A stretch of DNA of 6,104 bases from Bordetella parapertussis (lineage in GTDB: Bacteria > Pseudomonadota > Gammaproteobacteria > Burkholderiales > Burkholderiaceae_C). The position numbers and the translations under genes are program-made. Of this stretch, positions 1 to 5,484 are shown in pieces. The stretch spans positions 1 through 6,104 of the forward strand of contig CALQBT020000183.1 in the NCBI GenBank assembly GCA_943328885.2, given 5' to 3'. The notes beneath the pieces are model-generated. The model was not told the origin of the DNA. It did not search any database and saw only the letters and a list, made by a program, of their open reading frames with translations. The first letter of the stretch is position 1. Each line of letters starts with the position of its first letter.

Positions 1-1613
1 AGCAGTCGGCCAGCCCGGGCAAGCCCTTCTTCCTGTACATGGCCTTCGGGGCGCAGCACGCGCCGCACCACGCGCCGGCGTCGTACATCGACAAGTACGT
101 GCCGGTGTTCGAGAAGGGCTGGGACTTGACGCGCAGCGAGCGATTGGCGCGTCAAAAAGCCATGGGCATCGTGCCGGCCGACACCTTGCTGCCCGAGCGC
201 AATGCCGGGGTCAAAGCCTGGGATTCGCTCAGCGATGACGAGCGCCGGCTCGCGGTCAAGCTGCAAGCAGCGTTTGCCGGTATGCTCGAGCACGCCGACC
301 TGCAAATCGGTCGGCTGCTGGATTACCTGTCGCAGGCCGGGAAACTCGACAACACGGTGATCGCGCTGATCTCCGACAACGGCGCGAGCCAGGAGGGCTC
401 GCCCTTTGGCACGGTCAACGCGCTGCGCTATTTCAACGGTGTGCGTGACACGCTGGCGGAAAACCTGGCGCACATCGACGAGATTGGCCAGGCGCACCTG
501 AACAACAACTACCCGCTGGGCTGGGCGATGGCCGGCAACACGCCGCTCAAGCGCTACAAGCAAAACACCCACGGTGGCGGCGTGCGCGACCCGTTGATCC
601 TGCACTACCCCAAGCGCATCACCGACCGCGGCGGCATTCGCCACCAGTTCCACCATGTCTGCGACATCACGCCGACCGTGCTGGAACTCACAGGGGTCGC
701 GCCGCCCGAGGCGATTGCCGGGGTGACGCAGCAGCCGATCGAAGGCACGAGCTTGGCCTACAGCTTCGCCGCACCGATGGCGCCCACGCGCAAGCGCACC
801 CAGTACTTTGAGATGCTGGGCCATCGGGGCATCTGGCACGACGGCTGGAAGGCGGTCACCTGGCACCGTCCGGGTACCTCCTTCGACGCCGACCAGTGGG
901 AGCTCTACCACCTCGACAGCGACTTCAACGAGATGAACGACCTGGCTGCCGAGCAGCCGGCCCGGCTCCAGGAGATGGTCAGGCGCTGGTTCTCGGAGGC
1001 CGGTGCTTGCCAGGTGCTGCCGATGAACGACACCTTGAACCGCTTTGTCAGCTCGAATCCGCACAGCGTCGCCGCGCGCCGGTACTGGGAGCTGCAGCCC
1101 GGGGGCGGTCGCATCGCGCAAGCGGCAGCGCCTGACATCCGCAACCGTTCGTACCGCATCACCGCCCATGTCGAGCTGCCCGAGGCTGGGGCGAGCGGTG
1201 TGCTGGTCGCGCAAGGCGATTGGTGCGGCGGCTATGCGCTGTACCTGCAAGACGGTCATCTGGTGCACGACTACAACTTTGTCAACCGGCACCACATCGT
1301 GCGCTCGACGCGGCCCGTGCCGACGGGTCGCTGCGAACTCGCCTACCAGATGACCAAGACCGGGGAGTACCGCGGTGAAGGCATGTTGCTGATCAACGGC
1401 GAGCCTTGCGGCGCCGTGACCTTGCCGCAGACTTATCGCGCGCAGTCGTCGTTCATCGGTCTGGAGGTCGGTCGGGCGCCCAAGCCCTCGGTCGGTGAAT
1501 TCGAGGCGCCGTTTCCGTTCACCGGCTTGCTGCACAAGCTGGTGTTCGAGTTGGCCGATGACCAGGTCACCGACACGGCGGGCGAACTGCGGGCAGCGCT
1601 GCGCCAGCAGTGA
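1..1613 (+). CDS. Arylsulfatase-type sulfatase, 5'-truncated by window edge
   Basis: The open frame enters from the left edge (first full codon at 3) and stops with TGA at 1611-1613, giving about 536 visible residues. It opens with KPFFLYMAFGAQHAPHHAP, the mid-domain signature of type I sulfatases. Two further family landmarks follow: SDNGAS (372-389), with the Asp-Asn pair that binds the metal, and KQNTHGGGVRDP (558-593), with the Lys and His that contact the sulfate and metal. CDITPTVLELTGV (661-699) closes the catalytic domain. About the last 150 residues look like an extra beta-sandwich domain, as in large AtsD-like arylsulfatases. The Cys/Ser-x-Pro-x-Arg site matured to formylglycine and any signal peptide lie upstream, so activity, maturation type and location cannot be judged. 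It would hydrolyse a sulfate ester; the substrate is unknown. It converges on the urate genes and has no evident functional link to them. Confidence 0.9.
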   Translation, partial: QSASPGKPFFLYMAFGAQHAPHHAPASYIDKYVPVFEKGWDLTRSERLARQKAMGIVPADTLLPERNAGVKAWDSLSDDERRLAVKLQAAFAGMLEHADLQIGRLLDYLSQAGKLDNTVIALISDNGASQEGSPFGTVNALRYFNGVRDTLAENLAHIDEIGQAHLNNNYPLGWAMAGNTPLKRYKQNTHGGGVRDPLILHYPKRITDRGGIRHQFHHVCDITPTVLELTGVAPPEAIAGVTQQPIEGTSLAYSFAAPMAPTRKRTQYFEMLGHRGIWHDGWKAVTWHRPGTSFDADQWELYHLDSDFNEMNDLAAEQPARLQEMVRRWFSEAGACQVLPMNDTLNRFVSSNPHSVAARRYWELQPGGGRIAQAAAPDIRNRSYRITAHVELPEAGASGVLVAQGDWCGGYALYLQDGHLVHDYNFVNRHHIVRSTRPVPTGRCELAYQMTKTGEYRGEGMLLINGEPCGAVTLPQTYRAQSSFIGLEVGRAPKPSVGEFEAPFPFTGLLHKLVFELADDQVTDTAGELRAALRQQ

Positions 1614-1619
1614 TCTGCA

Positions 1620-1633
1620 GGCCTGGGCAGGCC
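1620..1633. terminator. Possible terminator hairpin after sulfatase
   Basis: GGCCT (1620-1624), loop GGGC, AGGCC (1629-1633) form a perfect 5-bp GC stem seven bases after the sulfatase TGA. No T-run follows on the plus strand, so intrinsic termination is doubtful. The hairpin also lies just beyond the stop codon of the minus-strand small ORF at 1636-1707. Confidence 0.25.
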
Positions 1634-1635
1634 GC

Positions 1636-1707
1636 TTAGGGTTGAGGCTGCAGGGTCAGCGCGAGGGTCTGGACGATACGGTGACGGCAGATGTTTGAAC
1701 GGGGCAT
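1636..1707 (-). CDS. Candidate 23-aa small protein (hypothetical)
   Basis: ATG at 1707-1705 reads 23 codons to TAA at 1638-1636. The peptide begins MPRSNICRHRIV and ends LTLQPQP, with a basic Cys-Arg-His-Arg core and a Gln/Pro tail. Most third codon positions are G or C, as expected for coding DNA in this genome. The start has only a weak upstream GAGA (about 11 bases away). A GC-rich hairpin follows its stop. It lies 187 bases downstream of puuD on the same strand, with no gene after it in that direction other than antisense to the sulfatase. I do not recognise the family. It could equally be chance. Confidence 0.25.
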   Translation of the reverse strand: MPRSNICRHRIVQTLALTLQPQP

Positions 1708-1893
1708 GGTCTTGTCTCGGATGATGCGGTGGGCGACGCCGATATCGGGCGACCTGGCAAGCTGCCTGCCGGCCACCGAGCCCCGCGTCAGGCTTGTCGA
1801 GGTTTTGCCGCAGCATATCGTCTGATGCGGTGGCGAGGCCGAAAGACGCTGCGCCGTCGCTGCAACGCCGTGCTGCGCGATGCAAGAAGCGTC

Positions 1894-3111
1894 TCAGTTC
1901 AGCGGTGCGCCGGCGTCGAACCAGCGCGCGAGCAAGCCTCGTTCGTTGTCCGTGATCCGGGTGGCGTTGTTCAGCGGCATCAGCTTGAGCACCGACGCCT
2001 GCTGGTACAGCGCCTGCGCGTTTTGTTTGATCAGCTCAGGCTTGTGCAGCGCAATGCCCTTGTTCTGCAGCTGTGCGTTGTGGCACATCACGCAGCGCTG
2101 TTCGATCACGGCCTGCACGGCGACAAAGCTGACCGGCTGGGACGCAGCCAGCCGGTCTTGGGCCGTGGGCGGCGACGGTGCCAGCCAGATCGCCAGCCCC
2201 ACCAGCACCGCGACGCCTGCGGCGGCGTGTTCCCAGGGCACCCGCCTGGCTTGCACCAGCGCCTTGTGGCGTGCGACGAAGCTGTGGCGGATCAGCGCGC
2301 CGGCCAGCATCAACAACACCAGCACGATCCAGTTGTGCCGGCCTGTAGACAGCCAGCCGTAGTGGGTAGACAGCATCGCGACCAGCACCGGCAGCGTGAA
2401 GTAGGTGTTGTGGACGCTGCGTTGCTTGGCGCGCCAGCCGTGGACCGGGTCGACGGCCTGGCCTTTGTTGAGCTGCGCAACCACGGTGCGCTGACCGGGG
2501 ATGATGCAGAAGAACACGTTGGCGCTCATCGTCGTGGCGAGCATCGCACCCACCAACAGGAAGGCCGCACGTCCGGCAAACAACTGGCAGGCGAGCCAGG
2601 ACGCCAGCGCCACGAAAGCCAGCACCCCGATGCCGACGATCAGGTCGCCATGTTTGCGCTGGCCCAAGCTGCGGCAGATGGTGTCGTAGACGAGCCAGCA
2701 CAGCACCAGAAAGCCCAGCGCCGCGCCGATCGCGGCCGCTGGCGACCAATCGAGCACGCTCTTGTCGACCAGAAAAGTCCCGGCATTGAACAGGTACATC
2801 ACCGTGAACAGCGCGAAACCGGTCAACCAGGTTGAGTAGCTCTCCCAGTAAAACCAGTGCAGATTCCCGGGCATTTGCTTCGGTGCGACCAGGTACTTCT
2901 GGGGATGATAGAAACCGCCGCCGTGCACGGCCCAGAGTTCACCGCCGACGCCTTTGTCCTTGAGCGCAGGGTCCGCAGGCGGGGTCAGGCTGTTGTCGAG
3001 AAAGACGAAATAAAACGACGAGCCGATCCAGGCGATGGCGACGATCACATGGGCCCAGCGCAAGAGCAGGTTCGCCCAGTCGAGCAGGTATGCGTCCAAC
3101 ACAGTCTCCAT
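1894..3111 (-). CDS. puuD: Membrane-bound urate oxidase with C-terminal cytochrome c domain (PuuD)
   Basis: This 405-residue protein oxidises urate to 5-hydroxyisourate, passing electrons to the respiratory chain instead of directly to oxygen as soluble uricase does (family knowledge). The N-terminal part matches the Urate_ox_N family: LLDWANLLLRWAHV and AIAWIGSSFYFVFLDNSL (about residues 9-42), then VHGGGFYHPQKY (62-73) and LHWFYWESYSTWLTGF (84-99). Several hydrophobic segments follow, including around 20-37, 95-110, 127-143, 160-175 and 245-265. The C-terminus is a small cytochrome c domain: the haem motif CVMCH is at residues 340-344 (DNA 2080-2094), and KLMPLNN at about 376-382 supplies a likely axial Met. 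Length is normal for the family. The ATG at 3109-3111 is chosen because homologous proteins begin with the same short lead into the first helix. No good Shine-Dalgarno precedes it; instead a perfect hairpin lies 7 bases upstream. It probably belongs to the leftward arm with uraH, 194 bp away. Confidence 0.95.
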   Translation of the reverse strand: METVLDAYLLDWANLLLRWAHVIVAIAWIGSSFYFVFLDNSLTPPADPALKDKGVGGELWAVHGGGFYHPQKYLVAPKQMPGNLHWFYWESYSTWLTGFALFTVMYLFNAGTFLVDKSVLDWSPAAAIGAALGFLVLCWLVYDTICRSLGQRKHGDLIVGIGVLAFVALASWLACQLFAGRAAFLLVGAMLATTMSANVFFCIIPGQRTVVAQLNKGQAVDPVHGWRAKQRSVHNTYFTLPVLVAMLSTHYGWLSTGRHNWIVLVLLMLAGALIRHSFVARHKALVQARRVPWEHAAAGVAVLVGLAIWLAPSPPTAQDRLAASQPVSFVAVQAVIEQRCVMCHNAQLQNKGIALHKPELIKQNAQALYQQASVLKLMPLNNATRITDNERGLLARWFDAGAPLN

Positions 3112-3117
3112 AGGATC

Positions 3118-3166
3118 GAGAAGGTACAGCGTACCTTCTTCTCACCACAGCGGGCTCTGTGAGAAG
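3118..3166 (-). repeat. Three-copy GAGAAG/CTTCTC inverted-repeat cluster before puuD
   Basis: GAGAAG occurs at 3118-3123 and 3161-3166, and its complement CTTCTC at 3138-3143. Extended pairing gives hairpin A, AGAAGGTAC (3119-3127) / GTACCTTCT (3131-3139), a perfect 9-bp stem with a 3-base spacer, and hairpin B, CTTCTCAC (3138-3145) / GTGAGAAG (3159-3166), a perfect 8-bp stem with a 13-base loop. The arms overlap at 3138-3139, so the full stems cannot coexist. In the puuD transcript hairpin A ends 7 bases before the ATG, where a ribosome site would be. As DNA, the copies are spaced about two helical turns apart and could be an operator. Confidence 0.6.
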
Positions 3167-3232
3167 CAAATGTCGCGAACCCGCAGGTCAGGCAATCGGT
3201 GCTGACCACGGGGCTCCGCGGCGACATCGGCA

Positions 3233-3246
3233 AAGTGTATGCAATG
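3233..3246. promoter_or_regulatory. Second GntR-like operator candidate, upstream of puuD
   Basis: AAGTGTATGCAATG matches the palindrome at 3747-3760 (AAGTGTATACACTT) at 11 of 14 positions. The left half is identical, including one extra flanking A (3232-3240), and the right half is degenerate. It sits 122 bp upstream of the puuD start. Binding by the neighbouring GntR protein is inferred. Confidence 0.45.
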
Positions 3247-3305
3247 GCCTGTTGATCTCTTGAGGGTACAAACCCGCACGAGCTGCGGCGTTGCTACGTT
3301 GCCGG

Positions 3306-3662
3306 CTATGAGCCCCTGTAGGTGGAGTAGGCCCAGGGCGAAACCAGCAGCGGCACGTGGTAGCGACCGGCGGCGTCGGCGATGCCGAAATCGACCGGCA
3401 CCTGGTCGAGGAATGCGGGTTCTGGCAAATCCACGCCGCGCGCTCTGAAGTACGAGGCCACCGAGAAGACCAGCCGATAACATCCCCTGGCCATGGACTG
3501 ATCGTCGAGCAGCGCGCCAGCGCCGTTTCGGCCGTCGGCATCGAGTGTGAAGGTCTTCAGGGTCACGCTGCGATCGTCTTCGATGCGCTGCAGCTTGACC
3601 TCCATGCCCGCAGCGGGGCAGCCGTTCATCGTGTCGAGGACATGGGTGCTGAGTTGTCCCAT
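3306..3662 (-). CDS. uraH: 5-hydroxyisourate hydrolase (transthyretin-like)
   Basis: UraH hydrolyses 5-hydroxyisourate, the PuuD product, to OHCU in the cytosol. The protein has 118 residues, the usual family length, with no signal peptide. It shows the N-terminal signature LSTHVLDTMNGCPAAGM (residues 4-20) with active-site His7, DGR with Arg45, YHVPLL with His102, and the diagnostic C-terminal YRGS (115-118) that separates HIU hydrolases from transthyretins. The ATG at 3660-3662 gives the canonical N-terminus; AAAGGG four bases upstream (3667-3672) is a modest ribosome site. It is transcribed divergently from gntR and lies upstream of puuD on the same strand, so the first two steps of urate breakdown share an arm. 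Confidence 0.97.
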   Translation of the reverse strand: MGQLSTHVLDTMNGCPAAGMEVKLQRIEDDRSVTLKTFTLDADGRNGAGALLDDQSMARGCYRLVFSVASYFRARGVDLPEPAFLDQVPVDFGIADAAGRYHVPLLVSPWAYSTYRGS

Positions 3663-3788
3663 GGGGCCCTTTGGTGGTGGGGTTGACAGGCGGTGGTGGG
3701 CCCGCGGCAGCGCTTTTCAGCAGCCATGAACTTGAACATTTTCATAAAGTGTATACACTTATTCGCCAAGCGCCGGTGAGTCCAAAAA
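3663..3788. promoter_or_regulatory. Divergent uraH / gntR promoter region
   Basis: The 126-bp divergent gap has promoter-like elements on both strands. For uraH (-): TTGGCG at 3769-3764, 17-bp spacer, TATGAA at 3746-3741; predicted transcription start near 3734, leaving a leader of about 70 bases. For gntR (+): TTGAAC at 3732-3737, 16-bp spacer, TACACT at 3754-3759. Each box matches sigma-70 consensus at about 4 of 6 positions. The two promoters overlap each other, and both span the palindrome at 3747-3760. The part nearest uraH (about 3663-3725) is GC-rich with nothing else evident. Confidence 0.5.
3747..3760. promoter_or_regulatory. Perfect 14-bp palindrome AAGTGTATACACTT, probable GntR operator
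   Basis: AAGTGTATACACTT is identical to its reverse complement. It lies wholly within the spacer of the predicted uraH promoter and overlaps the predicted -10 of gntR. A short AT-rich palindrome in the divergent gap next to a GntR gene is the usual operator arrangement for this family. The expected effect is repression of both arms and autoregulation; the ligand is presumably urate or a downstream intermediate (inference). Confidence 0.65.
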
Positions 3789-4523
3789 ATGACCAGAAGT
3801 CGAACGCCGATCACGATCTCGCCTGTGCTTGACCTTGTCAAGCCGGTGCCCACCGGCGCGACAGAGCGAATCGTCGAGTCGATCATCGCGGCCATCGTCG
3901 AGCGTCGGCTGATGCCGGGTACCAAGCTGTCCGAGCAGAAGATCGCCGACATCTTCGATGTCTCGCGCACTTTGGTTCGCCAGGCGCTCAACCAACTCAG
4001 CCGCGACCGTTTGGTCACGCTCGCGCCCGCGCGCGGCGCGATTGTCGCGATGCCCAGCGTCGACGAGGCCAGGCAGGTCTTCCAGGTGCGAGCAATGCTC
4101 GAGGCGGCGATGGCGCGACAACTGTGCGCTGCCATCACTGACCAGCAGATTGCCGAGTTGCGCGCCCACCTGCGCGACGAGGCCGCTGCGGTATCGCGCA
4201 CTGACGTGCCCGGCCGCACGCGGCTGTTGGCCGACTTTCACATCGTGCTCGCGCGCATGCTGGGCAATGAGGTGCTGGCCCAGTTGTTGTCCGATCTGCT
4301 GAGCCGCTCGTCGCTGATTTCACTGATGTACCAGTCCTCGCATTCGGCCGACCAGTCGCAGCAAGAGCATGTGTCGATTGTCGATGCGTTGGAGAGGCGG
4401 GACGCGCGCGCTGCGGCCCGGTTGATGGCGCAGCACATTGCCGCGGTCGAGCAAAACCTGCGCTTCGATCCACAAGCGCCGACCGCTGCGCCGCAAGCCT
4501 CCATCAACGCGAGACAAGCGTGA
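3789..4523 (+). CDS. GntR-family regulator, FCD subfamily, of the urate cluster
   Basis: This 244-residue cytosolic transcription factor has an N-terminal winged helix-turn-helix at about residues 25-90. It contains the GntR pattern PGTKLSEQKIADIFDVSRT (43-61), then VRQALNQLSRDRLV and the wing PARGAIV. An all-helical FCD ligand domain (about 92-225) follows, starting with VFQVRAMLEAAMARQL. Candidate metal or effector ligands are His151 (ADFH), His194 (QEHVSIVDALERRD) and His216 (AQHI). The usual FCD Asp four residues before the first His is Leu147 here; Asp149 lies two before it, so metal binding may differ. The ATG at 3789 follows GGTGAG (3775-3780) with 8-base spacing. The stop TGA overlaps the GTG start of puuE by four bases. 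By context it senses a urate-pathway metabolite; the exact ligand is unknown. Confidence 0.93.
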   Translation: MTRSRTPITISPVLDLVKPVPTGATERIVESIIAAIVERRLMPGTKLSEQKIADIFDVSRTLVRQALNQLSRDRLVTLAPARGAIVAMPSVDEARQVFQVRAMLEAAMARQLCAAITDQQIAELRAHLRDEAAAVSRTDVPGRTRLLADFHIVLARMLGNEVLAQLLSDLLSRSSLISLMYQSSHSADQSQQEHVSIVDALERRDARAAARLMAQHIAAVEQNLRFDPQAPTAAPQASINARQA

Positions 4524-5479
4524 ACAACACCAACTCTTCTTCAAGCTATCCGCGTGATCTGCGCGGCCACGGCCGCCACCCGCCGCCAGCGCGTTGGCCA
4601 GGCAATGCGCGCGTCGCGCTGCAGTTCGTGCTGAACTACGAGGAGGGCGGTGAGAACTCGGTGCTGCACGGTGATGCGGGCAGCGAGCAGTTCCTGTCCG
4701 AGATGTTCAGTCCGCCATCGTTTGAGGCCCGGCACCTCAGCATGGAGAGCATCTACGAATACGGCTCGCGTGTCGGTGTCTGGCGCATCCTGCGCGAATT
4801 CGAACGCCGGTCGTTGCCGTTGACGGTCTTTGGCGTCGGCATGGCGCTGGAGCGCAGCCGTGAAGTCACCGCAGCGTTCATCGAGTTGGGGCACGAGATC
4901 GCCTGCCACGGCTGGCGCTGGATCAGCTACCAGGGTCTGGACGAGGCCACCGAACGCGAACACATGGCGACCGCGATGGCGCGCATCCAGGCGCTGACCG
5001 GTGAGCGGCCGCTGGGTTGGTACACCGGCCGCGACAGCCCGAACACCCGACGCCTGGTGGCCGATTTCGGCGGATTCGAGTACGACAGCGATCACTACGG
5101 TGACGACTTGCCGTTCTGGCTGCAGGTGCGAAAGACCGCAGGCGACTTGGCGCCCCATCTGGTGGTGCCCTACACGCTGGACGCCAACGACATGCGGTTC
5201 GCGCTACCACAGGGTTACTCGCATGGCGATGAATTCTTCCAGTACCTGCGCGATGCCTTCGACGTCCATTACGCCGAGGGCGACGAACAGCCGTCGATGA
5301 TGAGCATCGGCATGCACTGCCGTTTGCTCGGTCGCCCGGGTCGGATGCGTGCGTTGCAGCGATTTCTCGACCACGTTCAGGCCCGCGATCGCGTCTGGGT
5401 GACGCGCCGTATCGACATTGCACGCCACTGGAAGACCGTGCACCCTTTCGACCCCGCCACCGCCTTTGTTTGGGAGTGA
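4520..5479 (+). CDS. puuE: Allantoinase, metal-independent PuuE type
   Basis: PuuE opens the ring of (S)-allantoin to give allantoate. The protein has 319 residues, normal for the family, with the NodB/polysaccharide deacetylase fold. Diagnostic segments are PRDLRGHG (11-18), FVLNYEEGGEN (36-46), EYGSRVG (80-86), HEIACHGWRW (125-134), GWYTGRDSPN (166-175), YDSDHYGDDLPFW and SIGMHCRLLGRPGR (262-275). The zinc-binding TFDD-type motif of true deacetylases is replaced by NYEEG, consistent with the metal-independent allantoinase. No signal peptide is present, so it is cytosolic. The start is GTG at 4520-4522, overlapping the gntR stop in the tetranucleotide GTGA. There is only a weak purine stretch (GAGA) upstream, so translational coupling to gntR is likely. 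Alternative in-frame starts would lose the conserved PRDLRGHG. Confidence 0.95.
   Translation: MNNTNSSSSYPRDLRGHGRHPPPARWPGNARVALQFVLNYEEGGENSVLHGDAGSEQFLSEMFSPPSFEARHLSMESIYEYGSRVGVWRILREFERRSLPLTVFGVGMALERSREVTAAFIELGHEIACHGWRWISYQGLDEATEREHMATAMARIQALTGERPLGWYTGRDSPNTRRLVADFGGFEYDSDHYGDDLPFWLQVRKTAGDLAPHLVVPYTLDANDMRFALPQGYSHGDEFFQYLRDAFDVHYAEGDEQPSMMSIGMHCRLLGRPGRMRALQRFLDHVQARDRVWVTRRIDIARHWKTVHPFDPATAFVWE
5472..5476 (+). promoter_or_regulatory. Ribosome binding site deciding the uraD start
   Basis: GGGAG, inside the last sense codons of puuE, is 8 bases before the TTG at 5485-5487. It favours TTG over GTG at 5476-5478, which overlaps the motif itself. Confidence 0.5.
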
Positions 5480-5484
5480 ACCTT

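Larger units (their letters stand above)
1614..1893. other. Convergent intergenic region between sulfatase and puuD
   Basis: This 280-bp stretch separates two converging genes. It holds a GC-rich hairpin just after the sulfatase stop, a possible 23-codon minus-strand ORF (1636-1707), and a long-range inverted repeat AGACGCT (1844-1850) / AGCGTCT (1888-1894). The repeat touches the puuD stop codon, and in the puuD direction it is followed by a short T-rich TTTC. Its 37-nt loop makes it only a weak terminator candidate. No tRNA, mobile element or recognisable protein homology was seen. A longer minus-strand frame through this region (1433-1885) gives an Arg/Pro/Ala-rich, low-complexity translation and is not credible. 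Confidence 0.6.
3112..3305 (-). promoter_or_regulatory. puuD upstream/leader region
   Basis: This 194-bp gap lies between the uraH stop and the puuD start, long for two co-directional genes of one pathway. It contains a hairpin cluster next to the puuD start (3118-3166) and an operator-like sequence (3233-3246). No convincing sigma-70 promoter was found for puuD, so whether puuD has its own promoter or relies on read-through from uraH is open. Confidence 0.5.

Noticed and set aside
1739..1748. CCGATATCGG palindrome in the convergent intergenic region
   Set aside because: It is a 10-bp palindrome, short and expected by chance at this GC content. It is not related to the GntR-type palindrome and no promoter is nearby.
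1729..2835. Long plus-strand open frame (368 codons) opposite puuD
   Set aside because: The translation is Arg/Gln/His-rich with no recognisable family, and it lies antisense to a confidently identified membrane cytochrome protein. It is a shadow created by the high GC content.
3626..4241. Minus-strand open frames (about 160-197 codons) opposite gntR and across the divergent promoter
   Set aside because: The translations are low-complexity and rich in Ser, Arg and Ala or Asp. They mirror the GntR codons and run through the promoter region; no domain is visible.
5476..5478. GTG as the uraD start
   Set aside because: It overlaps the GGGAG motif and would have no ribosome site. TTG at 5485 has good spacing and gives the usual UraD N-terminus. 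It is kept only as an alternative.
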